A stretch of 64,000 nucleotides of DNA from Neomesorhizobium sp963726065 (lineage in GTDB: Bacteria; Pseudomonadota; Alphaproteobacteria; Rhizobiales; Rhizobiaceae), in assembly GCA_963726065.1 (NCBI GenBank), contig CAVSAU010000012.1, forward strand, positions 186,001-250,000. Reading direction: 5' to 3'. Under the pieces are notes generated by a model. That model was not told the DNA's origin. It worked only from the letters and a program-made list of their open reading frames with translations, and did not search any database. Made by a program: the position numbers and the translations under genes. Of this stretch, positions 50,254-58,634 are shown in pieces (the first letter of the stretch is position 1; each line of letters starts with the position of its first letter).

Positions 50254-51508
50254 ATGTCTGCCTTCAAGTCCGACTTCCTCAACGTCCTCGACCAGCGCGG
50301 CTTCATCCACCAGATCTCCGACCCCGAGGGCCTCGACGCGCTCGCGGCCAAGGGACCGATCACCGGCTACGTCGGCTACGACGCGACGGCGACGAGCATC
50401 CATATCGGCAACCTGATCACCGTCACCATGCTCTACTGGCTGCAGGAGACCGGCCACAAGGCGATCAGCCTGATGGGCGGCGGCACCTCGATGGTGGGCG
50501 ATCCCATCGTTCCGCGACGACCAGCGCAAGCTGCTGACGGTCGAGCAGATCAACACCAACATCGAGAGCATCAAGAAGGTCTACGGCAGCATCCTGCGCT
50601 ATGACGACGGCCCGACCGACGCCATCATGGTCAACAATGCCGATTGGCTGCTGAAGCTCAACTACGTCGAGTTCCTGCGCGACGTCGGCCGGCATTTCTC
50701 GGTCAACCGCATGCTGAGCTTCGACAGCGTCAAGCTGCGGCTCGACCGCGAGCAGTCGCTGAGCTTCCTCGAATTCAACTACATGATCATGCAGGGCTAC
50801 GACTTCGTCGAGCTCAACCGGCGCTACGGCACGGTGCTGCAGATGGGCGGCTCCGACCAGTGGGGCAACATCATCAACGGCGTCGACCTCAGCCATCGCA
50901 TGGGCGGCCCGCAGCTCTACGCGCTGACGACGCCGCTGCTCGACCAAGGCGTCCGGCGAGAAGATGGGCAAGTCCGCCTCCGGCGCCGTCTGGCTCAATG
51001 GCGACCTCTTCAGCCCCTATGACTTCTGGCAGTACTTCCGCAACACCGAAGACGCCGACGTCGGCAGGTGGCTCAAGATCTTCACCCGCCTGCCGCTCGA
51101 CGAGATCGCCAGGCTCGACGCACTCGGCGGTTCGGAGCTCAACGAGGCCAAGAAGATCCTCGCGACCGAAGTGACGGCCATCGTCCACGGCCGCGAGGCC
51201 GCCGAAGCAGCGGCCGAGACGGCGCGCAAGACCTTCGAGGAAGGCGCGCTCGCTGACGCCTTCCGACGATCGAGGTGGCCAAGCCGGAATTGAGCGAAGG
51301 CATCGGCCTGCTTGCGCTGCTCGTGAACGCAGGATTGGCGGGCTCCAACGGTGAGGCCCGGCGTCATGTCCAGGGCGGCGCGGTGCGGCTCAACGATGAG
51401 CCGGTGACGGACGACCGCCGCATCGTCGGCACAGCTGACGTGACGGAGGATGGCGTGATCAAGCTTTCGGTTGGCAGGAAGAAACACGTGCTGGTGAGGC
51501 CGGCCTGA
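50254..51508 (+). CDS. tyrS: Tyrosyl-tRNA synthetase, frameshifted
   Basis: Class I synthetase charging tRNA-Tyr. Start ATG 50254 with GGGAAAAG before it. The HIGH-type motif is SIHIGNL (His50); tyrosine-binding residues lie in NNADWL and YDFVELNRRYG, plus MGGSDQWGN; the KMSKS-type loop is EKMGKSASG; the C-terminal S4 RNA-binding domain is LLVNAGLAGSNGEARRHVQGGAV. Shifts near 50508 (an extra base before SFRDDQRK), 50948 (before ASGEKMGK) and 51265. TyrRS is essential, so these are almost surely sequence errors unless a second copy exists. Confidence 0.93.
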
Positions 51509-51539
51509 TATTTCCTTTCCCCAATCGGGAAGAAAGAAA

Positions 51540-54500
51540 TCACCTGAATTCGAAGATCGACCGGAAGATGCCTGGCGCGATCACCGACAGCGGATTGATC
51601 TGCAGTTCCGGCGACTTGGCGTTGCCCGAGAGCTTGTAGGTCACGCCGATCAGGCCGCGGTCGCGTCCATTGCCGAGCAGCATGCCGACGAACGGCAATT
51701 CGCCGAACAGGCGGTTGAGGCCATAAGCCGGCATGAACGTGCCAGTCATCGCCATGTTGCCGGCCTTGTCGTAGAGCGTTCCCTGGAAGGTGGTCCCGAT
51801 CAGCGGCCCTCGCAGCACGCCGTTCTCCAGCGTCAGACGGCCGTCGCCCTTGTCAATGGTCGCGTAGCCCCGCTCGAACTGGACGCGCGACGTGTCGATG
51901 TCGCGCTTCACCGCTTCGTTGAGGCTGCGGTTGTCTCCCTGCGGCGCGGTCGACACGATGGACCGCAGCTTCGGTTCGTCGACAACCCAGAAATCTGTCG
52001 CGTCCACCTGGCCCTTCAGCGCTCCATCGGCAGCACCGGCCAATGCGAGTTTGATCGTGCCGCCTTCCATGTGCTCGTAGATGTCGAGGAAGCGAAGCAC
52101 TGCGCCGGCGTCGGCGGATTGCATGTCCATGGTGCGCCGCTCGCCCTCGGTAGCGTTCTTGACGGTCACTGTGGCGCCGGACTTGGTGGCGCCCGAGACG
52201 GTGAGGCCGAGAACCTTGCTGCCGACGCCCCTGTAAGCAAGCTTGACGTTGGACAGCCGTTCCCCGTTGAAACCGATCATCGCGCCAATGTCGGCATCGA
52301 GCGACAGCGGAACGGAGCCGGCCGAGCCATTCCCCTTTTCGGCGTCTGCGGTGGACAGCTTGATGACCGAACGCGCATCGAGCCTTTCGCCCTTGATGCT
52401 GACAACGTAACCCTTGCCCGACCGCTTGATCGTGAGCGAGGCGTCGTCGTCGCGGTTAAGCTTCACGGTATCGAAGTTGGCGCTTGAAAGCTCTGCGCCG
52501 GCAAGCTTGATGTCGCCGCCCAGGGCGAAACTCTTGCCCGACAGCTTGAAATCGGAAAGGTCGATATTTCCGTCGGTCCTGTCGAGGGTAAACTCGACAT
52601 CGGCAGCGACTCCCGGCCCCTTGCTCCACCCCGCCCATGGGATGCTCAGCTTGGCGTCGGTCAGATCGGCCGCGATCTGCTGGGTCTTTTCGGCGCCAGA
52701 CTTGAACGACACTTTCACCGGTCCGGCCAACATCGTGCCGAGCCCGGGGATGAGCGCTTCGCGCGCCTTGTCGTCGAGAACGATGGTGATGTCGCGCTCC
52801 CGCGCCAGGCCGCCGTTGTTCAACGGCTCGGTCAGCGCTATCTCGGCCGGCGCCCCGTTCAACCTGGCCTTGGCGGAGATGAGCGCCTTGGCGGGATCGA
52901 TGGCGATGGTGCCGTCAGCCTCGCTGACGGTCTGGCCGTCAAAAGGTTTCGACAGCGAGAGGTTCTCATAGGCGAGCGTGACCAGCCAATCCAGCTTCGA
53001 CGTGTCGACGCCCTTCTGAAGGGGAATGTCTGCCTTGACATGCCCCGTTACGGTGCCGGCGGTGAACTCGTCGGGCACGAGGCCCACATGCCGCATGGCG
53101 TTGATAGGCTCGTAGGAGGCGAGTTCGGCGATTGCCGCCGCATCGCCCGCGACATCCATGGCGAGGTCGCCGATCACGGGCGGACGGTTGGCGTCGCGGA
53201 CCAGCAGCTTTCCGTTGCTGGCCGAAACGGTGCGGCCGCCGCCCATATAGACGGTGCCCGCCGACAGAGCGATATCGATGTCGTAGCCGCGAAAATAGAT
53301 TGTGCCGTCGGCGTCGCGCATGGGCGGGATGCGCCCGGTCACGTCGAAGCGGGTATCGTTGATGTTGAACGTCCCGAAAACCTCGTCATCGCCAAGCGGC
53401 ACGCCGTTGCCCATGCGGCCAACCGCTACGCGGTACTGAAGGTTGCTGTCCAGGATGCGACCGCCATAGAGGTTCTCCATCACCCAGCGGCGGGCCCCGC
53501 TGGCGGCAAACCAGGGCCATAGCTGCTTGACATGCGCAACCGGCATATCGGGAACGGTCATCGCGAGGAAGATGCCAGGCGCCTTGCCTTCGGCGAATTG
53601 CAGCGACGCGGTGCCGAGCAGTTCTCCCGGGCCGGTGCGGACGCCGAACTGATCGGCAGCCAGCCGCTTCTGCACCGGATCGTAGCTGCCCGATATCCGG
53701 GCGACGAATTCGAGCGCTGCTTCGGGCGAATCCGCGGGCGCCAGCGTCGAGCCATCACTGATGAGTTCGTAGCGATAGGTACTGGCGCCGCGACCATCGT
53801 CGGTTTTCGGCATGGGGCCGAAGGCGCCGTGAAAATTGAAACGCGAGCGCCCGGTCGCGAAATGCAGCCCTTCGATCTCGACCTTTGCCGCCCCCTTGGC
53901 AAGCCGCGCGTTGATGTCGAGGTCACCGACAACTTCGCCGCGCGAACCGAGGTCGAGGACAGCCTGGGTCAACTTCACTTTCGCCGAAAGCTGCGATGCT
54001 TCGTTGCCAATACCTTCGGCGCCGGTCACCGATACATCGACCGCGACAACCCTGCTTCCTGTCACACTCTCCGGCGCCGCGGGCCGCGCCGTTGCATCAC
54101 CTTGTGCCACCACGAGAGGCGCCGTTGCCTTGAGATCGACATTGGTGATCCGCCGGGAAATGTTGTCACGCGAGGCGGTGCCTTCGATATGAACCGCACG
54201 CCCGTCGATCGCAGCCTCGGCGGTGATCGAAAGCTCGCCATTCGTCTTCTGGTCGAGTTCGGCGCTTGAAATAAGCAAGCTGCGCATGGAGCCGCCTTCC
54301 GGCAGCAATATCTCGACATTGTCGAGCCCGATGCGGCGCGTCGACCCGACTGCCATCGTGTCGAACGCCCGATGCAGGTCGCCGAACAGGAGTTCGATGA
54401 CGCGGTCGGGATCGATCAGTCCCTCGGCGTTGAGAAGAGACGCCTGCCAGTCTGGCCCGCCACGCGACGGCAGCGCTGCGGTTACGATGCGGGCATCGCT

Positions 54501-54965
54501 GATCGTCGCATTGCCCAGCCGCACCTGGCCCGACATCAGCGGCCAGAAGCGCACGCCGAAGCGAACCAGCCCGGCATCCAGCATGTCGTTTCCGCCGGCC
54601 TGCGCGAATTTAACGTCATGCACTTCGAGCGCGATGAAGCGCTGGGGATCGAGCGACAGGTTTGCCGGGCCGATGTTCACGGCTACGTCCATGCCGGCGA
54701 ATTTCTGGATCGCCGCCTCGGCCTCCTGGCGCAGCCTGCCGCTGCCAAGCCCGGTCATGCCGACGATCACCATACCGAAGACGGCGAGAAACAGAACAGC
54801 GGCGACGCCGGCGACGGCAAAGCCGCAACCGCGCACCACGCGCGACCGCATGGACTTACGGTTCAGCAGATGGTGCTGGCCTTCCGCTGAGGGAAATTTG
54901 GTCAGAGAAGTAATATCTTCCCGGCGGAACCGTATCTTCTCATGTTTGTGAACCTCTTGGTTCAA
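51540..54965 (-). CDS. Giant AsmA/YhdP-like membrane protein (DUF3971)
   Basis: 1141 residues. A cytosolic N-terminus is followed by one helix (VAGVAAVLFLAVFGMVIVGM, about 51-70) and a very long periplasmic beta-rich region (GNATISDARIV, VAVDVSVTGAEGIGNEASQL, FNINDTRFDVTGRIPPM and similar repeats), ending in an AsmA-like C-terminal region. Such repeating-beta-groove proteins are thought to bridge inner and outer membranes and move phospholipid. The TTG at 54965 has AGGAAG seven bases upstream; ATG 54851 is a shorter option. Convergent with tyrS. Intact. Confidence 0.88.
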   Translation of the reverse strand: MNQEVHKHEKIRFRREDITSLTKFPSAEGQHHLLNRKSMRSRVVRGCGFAVAGVAAVLFLAVFGMVIVGMTGLGSGRLRQEAEAAIQKFAGMDVAVNIGPANLSLDPQRFIALEVHDVKFAQAGGNDMLDAGLVRFGVRFWPLMSGQVRLGNATISDARIVTAALPSRGGPDWQASLLNAEGLIDPDRVIELLFGDLHRAFDTMAVGSTRRIGLDNVEILLPEGGSMRSLLISSAELDQKTNGELSITAEAAIDGRAVHIEGTASRDNISRRITNVDLKATAPLVVAQGDATARPAAPESVTGSRVVAVDVSVTGAEGIGNEASQLSAKVKLTQAVLDLGSRGEVVGDLDINARLAKGAAKVEIEGLHFATGRSRFNFHGAFGPMPKTDDGRGASTYRYELISDGSTLAPADSPEAALEFVARISGSYDPVQKRLAADQFGVRTGPGELLGTASLQFAEGKAPGIFLAMTVPDMPVAHVKQLWPWFAASGARRWVMENLYGGRILDSNLQYRVAVGRMGNGVPLGDDEVFGTFNINDTRFDVTGRIPPMRDADGTIYFRGYDIDIALSAGTVYMGGGRTVSASNGKLLVRDANRPPVIGDLAMDVAGDAAAIAELASYEPINAMRHVGLVPDEFTAGTVTGHVKADIPLQKGVDTSKLDWLVTLAYENLSLSKPFDGQTVSEADGTIAIDPAKALISAKARLNGAPAEIALTEPLNNGGLARERDITIVLDDKAREALIPGLGTMLAGPVKVSFKSGAEKTQQIAADLTDAKLSIPWAGWSKGPGVAADVEFTLDRTDGNIDLSDFKLSGKSFALGGDIKLAGAELSSANFDTVKLNRDDDASLTIKRSGKGYVVSIKGERLDARSVIKLSTADAEKGNGSAGSVPLSLDADIGAMIGFNGERLSNVKLAYRGVGSKVLGLTVSGATKSGATVTVKNATEGERRTMDMQSADAGAVLRFLDIYEHMEGGTIKLALAGAADGALKGQVDATDFWVVDEPKLRSIVSTAPQGDNRSLNEAVKRDIDTSRVQFERGYATIDKGDGRLTLENGVLRGPLIGTTFQGTLYDKAGNMAMTGTFMPAYGLNRLFGELPFVGMLLGNGRDRGLIGVTYKLSGNAKSPELQINPLSVIAPGIFRSIFEFR

Positions 54966-55060
54966 CCGGCTTCCTATCGTTCAAATTGGATCGTGGACGA
55001 ATCCAGGAACAGCATATATCCCGGTTCGGGCCGAGGTAACCAGAAACAAGGGGCATGGAT

Positions 55061-55525
55061 ATGGCCGAACTCAAGGTGGGTCATAAAGCACCCGACGTCG
55101 AACTTCCGACCGACACCGGCCATCTGAGCCTCAAGGACCTCGCGGGCAAACCCGTCGTGCTCTACTTCTATCCCCAGGACGACACTGAAACCTGTACCGC
55201 CGAAGCGATCGAATTCTCCCGGATGAAACCGCAGTTCAATGCGGCAGGCGCGATCGTCATCGGCATTTCGCCCGATAGCATCAAGAAGCATGGCAAATTC
55301 AGGGCCAAATACGACCTGACCGTCGATTTAGCTGCGGATGAAGAACGCAGGGCCATCGAAGCCTACGGTGTATGGATGGAAAAGCAGATGTTCGGCCGCC
55401 GTTACATGGGCGTCGAGCGTGCGACATTCCTGATCGGAGCAGACGGCAAAATAGCGGGTATATGGCGCAAGGTACGCATCAACGGCCATGCCGAAGCGGT
55501 GCTGGCCGCCGTGAAGGCTCTGTAG
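55061..55525 (+). CDS. bcp: Peroxiredoxin, Bcp/PrxQ type
   Basis: 154-residue thiol peroxidase of the Bcp group. I chose ATG 55061 since AAGGGG is seven bases upstream; the ATG at 55055 is too close. The active site YPQDDTETCTAEA fits the Prx pattern P-x3-T-x2-C with the peroxidatic Cys. It is the only cysteine in the protein, so there is no resolving Cys (E. coli Bcp has a nearby one). Divergent from the AsmA-like gene. Intact. Confidence 0.92.
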   Translation: MAELKVGHKAPDVELPTDTGHLSLKDLAGKPVVLYFYPQDDTETCTAEAIEFSRMKPQFNAAGAIVIGISPDSIKKHGKFRAKYDLTVDLAADEERRAIEAYGVWMEKQMFGRRYMGVERATFLIGADGKIAGIWRKVRINGHAEAVLAAVKAL

Positions 55526-55604
55526 GCCTGGCCAGACAAAGCGCGGAACCGTTTCGGACGGATGGCGTTTCCTCTTCGATAAGAAGACACGAGAGGAGAC
55601 GAAA

Positions 55605-55682
55605 ATGCTTCGCGGAGTTCTGCTTTGGATGCTCGGCATTCCCATCCCCATTATCATCCTGCTTTGGCTTTTTCTTGATTGA
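55605..55682 (+). CDS. 25-residue single-helix membrane microprotein
   Basis: Very short gene with a strong ribosome-binding site (GAGGAGACG) four bases before ATG. It encodes MLRGVLLWMLGIPIPIIILL and WLFLD: one membrane helix with a Pro-Ile-Pro kink. Similar tiny proteins are annotated in many rhizobial genomes. Function unknown. The good ribosome-binding site argues it is translated. It sits between bcp and a terminator. Confidence 0.6.
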   Translation: MLRGVLLWMLGIPIPIIILLWLFLD

Positions 55683-55742
55683 CCTGTTCGCGCTCGCTGC
55701 CCCGAAACCGGCGGGGCTGGACAAACAGCTCAAGTTGCCGCG

Positions 55743-55775
55743 CGATGCCCGCCTTGCCGGCGGGCATCGTTTTTT
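55743..55775 (+). terminator. Rho-independent terminator
   Basis: Perfect 11-base stem CGATGCCCGCC / GGCGGGCATCG, loop TTGCC, followed by six T. It ends transcription of bcp and the microprotein. Confidence 0.92.
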
Positions 55776-55915
55776 CGCGCCGCCAAGTCACTGCGCGGTA
55801 ATGCAACCATCCGAGGTTGTATTGCTCGACTTTGTGTAGCGCTCTCAAAGCTTTGTTAACCCTAACCGGGTGTAATTAACCATGTTGGTCCACCCTGCAT
55901 GGAAGCAAAAACCCG

Positions 55916-57202
55916 GTGACACACCCTGTTCGGCCAGCAGCCTTCGGCAGGCGCAAGGAACCCCACACCTTCATCATTGCACGTGGCGATGAAATCCGGC
56001 ACTTCACCGTGCGGCCCTGGCTGGCCGCGTCCATCGGATCCGCGCTCGCGGCGATCGCCGTCGGCTACCTGCTGGCGACATCCTATCTTGTCCTGCGCGA
56101 CGACCTGCTCGGCGCAACCGCAGCGCGCCAGGCGCGCATGCAGCAGGCCTATGAGGACCGCATTTCCGCACTGCGCGCCCAGGTCGATCGCATCACGAGC
56201 CGGCAATTGCTCGACCAGCAACTGATGGAAAGCAAGGTCACCGAGCTTCTGGAGCGGCAATCGCAGCTGTCACACAGACACGGCCGCATCGGCCCGATTC
56301 TTGAGCGTGCCGAGGCTGCCGGCACCACGGTCCCAGCTGCAGCCCCGGCGCAGCAGGAAGGAAAGCCCGACATTAGCGCCGCCCTGCCCGACGCCGATTC
56401 GCTGGCAACCGCCTTCGCATCGGCAACCAGGGCGGCAACCGCGACAGCTTCGCCTTTTTCGTTCTGGTCGCCGCGCGCCGCGATTTCAACGGAATCGAGC
56501 GCGGATCATGCCGACAAGCTGTTCGTGGCGATCAACCAGTCGCTGCGCACGATCGAGAATGAGCAGTTGGTGCGCATCAATTCGCTTGCCGAAAATGCCT
56601 ATCAGACCACCGACACGATCAAGGAAGCGCTGGAGACGGCCGGCCTCACGGTCGATCTCGACAATGGCAAGGATGCCACCGGTGGCCCGCTGATCGCCGT
56701 CGACAAGGCGACCATGTTCGAAACCAAGGTCAAGGAGTTGGACGAGGCGCTCGACGCGCTCGATGCAGTGAAGAGCCAGGCCCGCACTTTGCCAATCGCC
56801 AATCCTGCCCCAGGACTGCCGATCACCAGCACGTTCGGCGTGCGCCGTGACCCGATCCTCGGCACGCCGGCGCTCCATTCGGGCATGGATTTTCGCGCTC
56901 CGACCGGCACCCAGGTGCATGCCACCGCACCCGGCGTCGTCGTCAAGGCCGGCCGCAACGGCGGCTACGGCAAGATGGTCGAGATCGACCACGGTAACGG
57001 TTTTTCCACCCGCTACGCGCATATGAGCCGCGTGCATGTGAAAGTCGGCGAGACGATCAAGACCGGCGACATCGTCGGCGATTCCGGCAGCACAGGCCGC
57101 TCGACCGGCCCTCACCTGCACTATGAAGTGCGCCGCAACGGCGACGCCATCGACCCGCTGCGTTTCCTCAAGGCAGGAAAGAAAGTGGTCCAGTATCTCT
57201 GA
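55916..57202 (+). CDS. M23-family peptidoglycan endopeptidase with coiled coil
   Basis: 428 residues from GTG 55916 (ATGs just upstream are out of frame). A cytosolic N-terminal part of about 35 residues precedes one helix (WLAASIGSALAAIAVGYLLATSYLV), a coiled coil (MQQAYEDRISALRAQVDRI to about 120) and low-complexity Ala-rich stretches. The LytM domain has zinc ligands His321 and Asp325 (HSGMD) and catalytic HLH (400-402), with GNGFSTRYAHMS between. All zinc residues are present, so it is likely an active endopeptidase for cell-wall growth or division. Intact. Confidence 0.92.
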   Translation: MTHPVRPAAFGRRKEPHTFIIARGDEIRHFTVRPWLAASIGSALAAIAVGYLLATSYLVLRDDLLGATAARQARMQQAYEDRISALRAQVDRITSRQLLDQQLMESKVTELLERQSQLSHRHGRIGPILERAEAAGTTVPAAAPAQQEGKPDISAALPDADSLATAFASATRAATATASPFSFWSPRAAISTESSADHADKLFVAINQSLRTIENEQLVRINSLAENAYQTTDTIKEALETAGLTVDLDNGKDATGGPLIAVDKATMFETKVKELDEALDALDAVKSQARTLPIANPAPGLPITSTFGVRRDPILGTPALHSGMDFRAPTGTQVHATAPGVVVKAGRNGGYGKMVEIDHGNGFSTRYAHMSRVHVKVGETIKTGDIVGDSGSTGRSTGPHLHYEVRRNGDAIDPLRFLKAGKKVVQYL

Positions 57203-57232
57203 GAGTGGCCGCGACCGAACCGCAGCCTTTCC

Positions 57233-57583
57233 TCAGAGCCCCAGAACCATCCCGGCGATCAGAACAGCCTCAGAGACGACGATGCCGACCAGGACTTTCC
57301 TGCCGATCCAGAGATAGGCGAGGAAGCCGATCAGGGCAGCAGCCAGCCGCAGCGCCAGCGAGGTATCGGCAAGCGCACCGCTCGGGAAGACGATCAGATT
57401 CCCGATGACGGCCGCGACCAGGGCCGTGGCCACGGTGCGCACCAGCACGATGAGGTCGGAGGCTTCCGAAATGCGACCGCCGAGATAGACTCCGAGAAAA
57501 CGCCAGGCATCGGTCGCAAGCCAGCCGGCGATGAGGATGAACAGAAACGGCCACCACCAGGTTTCGACCGCATCGAAGGTCAT
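57233..57583 (-). CDS. azlD: AzlD-family membrane protein
   Basis: 116 residues, four hydrophobic helices (WWWPFLFILIAGWLATDAW, VRTVATALVAAVIGNLIVF and two more). AzlD is the small subunit of the AzlCD branched-chain amino-acid exporter. Its ATG overlaps the azlC stop by four bases (ATGA), so translation is coupled. Confidence 0.9.
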   Translation of the reverse strand: MTFDAVETWWWPFLFILIAGWLATDAWRFLGVYLGGRISEASDLIVLVRTVATALVAAVIGNLIVFPSGALADTSLALRLAAALIGFLAYLWIGRKVLVGIVVSEAVLIAGMVLGL

Positions 57584-58329
57584 TGCGTCGTCCTCCGCCG
57601 CAAGCGATGGAAGCCATAAGCGGCAAAACCGCCGATCAGGCCTGCGGCGAGCAGGTCGAACCCAGGCAGCAGGACATGGAAGATGGGGCCCAGGACCAGG
57701 CCGAGCACCATGGCGACGTGCCCTGCACGCTCGCGCGCCGAGCCCCACAGCGAGGTCAGGAAGTAGATCGGCGTGAGCAGGAGCAATGCCGCCGAAGCAC
57801 TCGGCGGCAGCGCGCCCGCGATCTGGAAGACAATCCCGACGACGATCATGTTGACCAGCACCAGCGTCGAACCGAGGCCGGCGTAGTAGCTGGTGCGCAT
57901 ACTGCGCGGCACGTGGCGCAGATTTTCCATGGCCAGGACCCACGAGGTGACGGCGACGAAATGGGAAAGCAGGTAGAGCACCCATTTCGGCGTGCGCTCG
58001 TCGCGCATTTCCGGCACCAGCGCCACGACCATCGGCATCAGACGCACCGATGACAACGCAACCGCAAACGCAGCCGCCGGCAGCGACGCCGCCGAAAGGA
58101 TTGCGCCGACCAGCACGACTTTCGCGGGAAGCGCCCAGACCACGCCGGTCATGAAGACGGTCTCGGCGAAAGAGAGCCCGGCTTCCCTGGCAAGCCCGGC
58201 AAAACCGACGAAGGCGCTGGCCAGGATAAGGCCGGGAATGGAAAACGACGCGCGGACGCCGCGCAGATACCAGGTGCGGCGGCGCAGGACAGGCTCGGAC
58301 AGGAAAGCGGTATCGTTAGGCATCGGCAT
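57580..58329 (-). CDS. azlC: AzlC-family amino-acid exporter subunit
   Basis: 249 residues with about seven hydrophobic segments; conserved region ASFSIPGLILASAFVGFAG, LSSVRLMPMVVALVPEMR and the end LAAGLIGGFAAYGFHRL. With AzlD it probably exports branched-chain amino acids or analogues. No regulator (AzlB/Lrp-like) is adjacent. Intact. Confidence 0.92.
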   Translation of the reverse strand: MPMPNDTAFLSEPVLRRRTWYLRGVRASFSIPGLILASAFVGFAGLAREAGLSFAETVFMTGVVWALPAKVVLVGAILSAASLPAAAFAVALSSVRLMPMVVALVPEMRDERTPKWVLYLLSHFVAVTSWVLAMENLRHVPRSMRTSYYAGLGSTLVLVNMIVVGIVFQIAGALPPSASAALLLLTPIYFLTSLWGSARERAGHVAMVLGLVLGPIFHVLLPGFDLLAAGLIGGFAAYGFHRLRRRTTQ

Positions 58330-58586
58330 TTGCGACTGGAGCGGCGCACGCTCGGACGGAATCGCTACGCCTATTTGTTACGCCTCGGATTGTTCGAAAG
58401 CCGCTACGCAGCTTTACGGTCCAACGCTCTAGCACAGGCTCACCGCAACGGCGACGCAAAAACCCGACATTGGACGAAAGCCAGCATCCCTCACCCCGGA
58501 TCAGTCGCATTGGCTGCAAGCTATCGAACATGCTTGGAGCCGGCGAGCCCGTGGAGATGGCCACGTGTCCGCCTACGTGCCTCTCC

Positions 58587-58617
58587 AAAAAAAAGGCCCC
58601 GGTAGCGGGGCCCTTTT
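58587..58617 (-). terminator. Rho-independent terminator of clpS-clpA
   Basis: On the minus strand GGCCCCGCTACCGGGGCC is followed by eight T; a stable hairpin 18 bases after the clpA stop. Confidence 0.92.
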
Positions 58618-58634
58618 CATGATCGCGGGCGACT

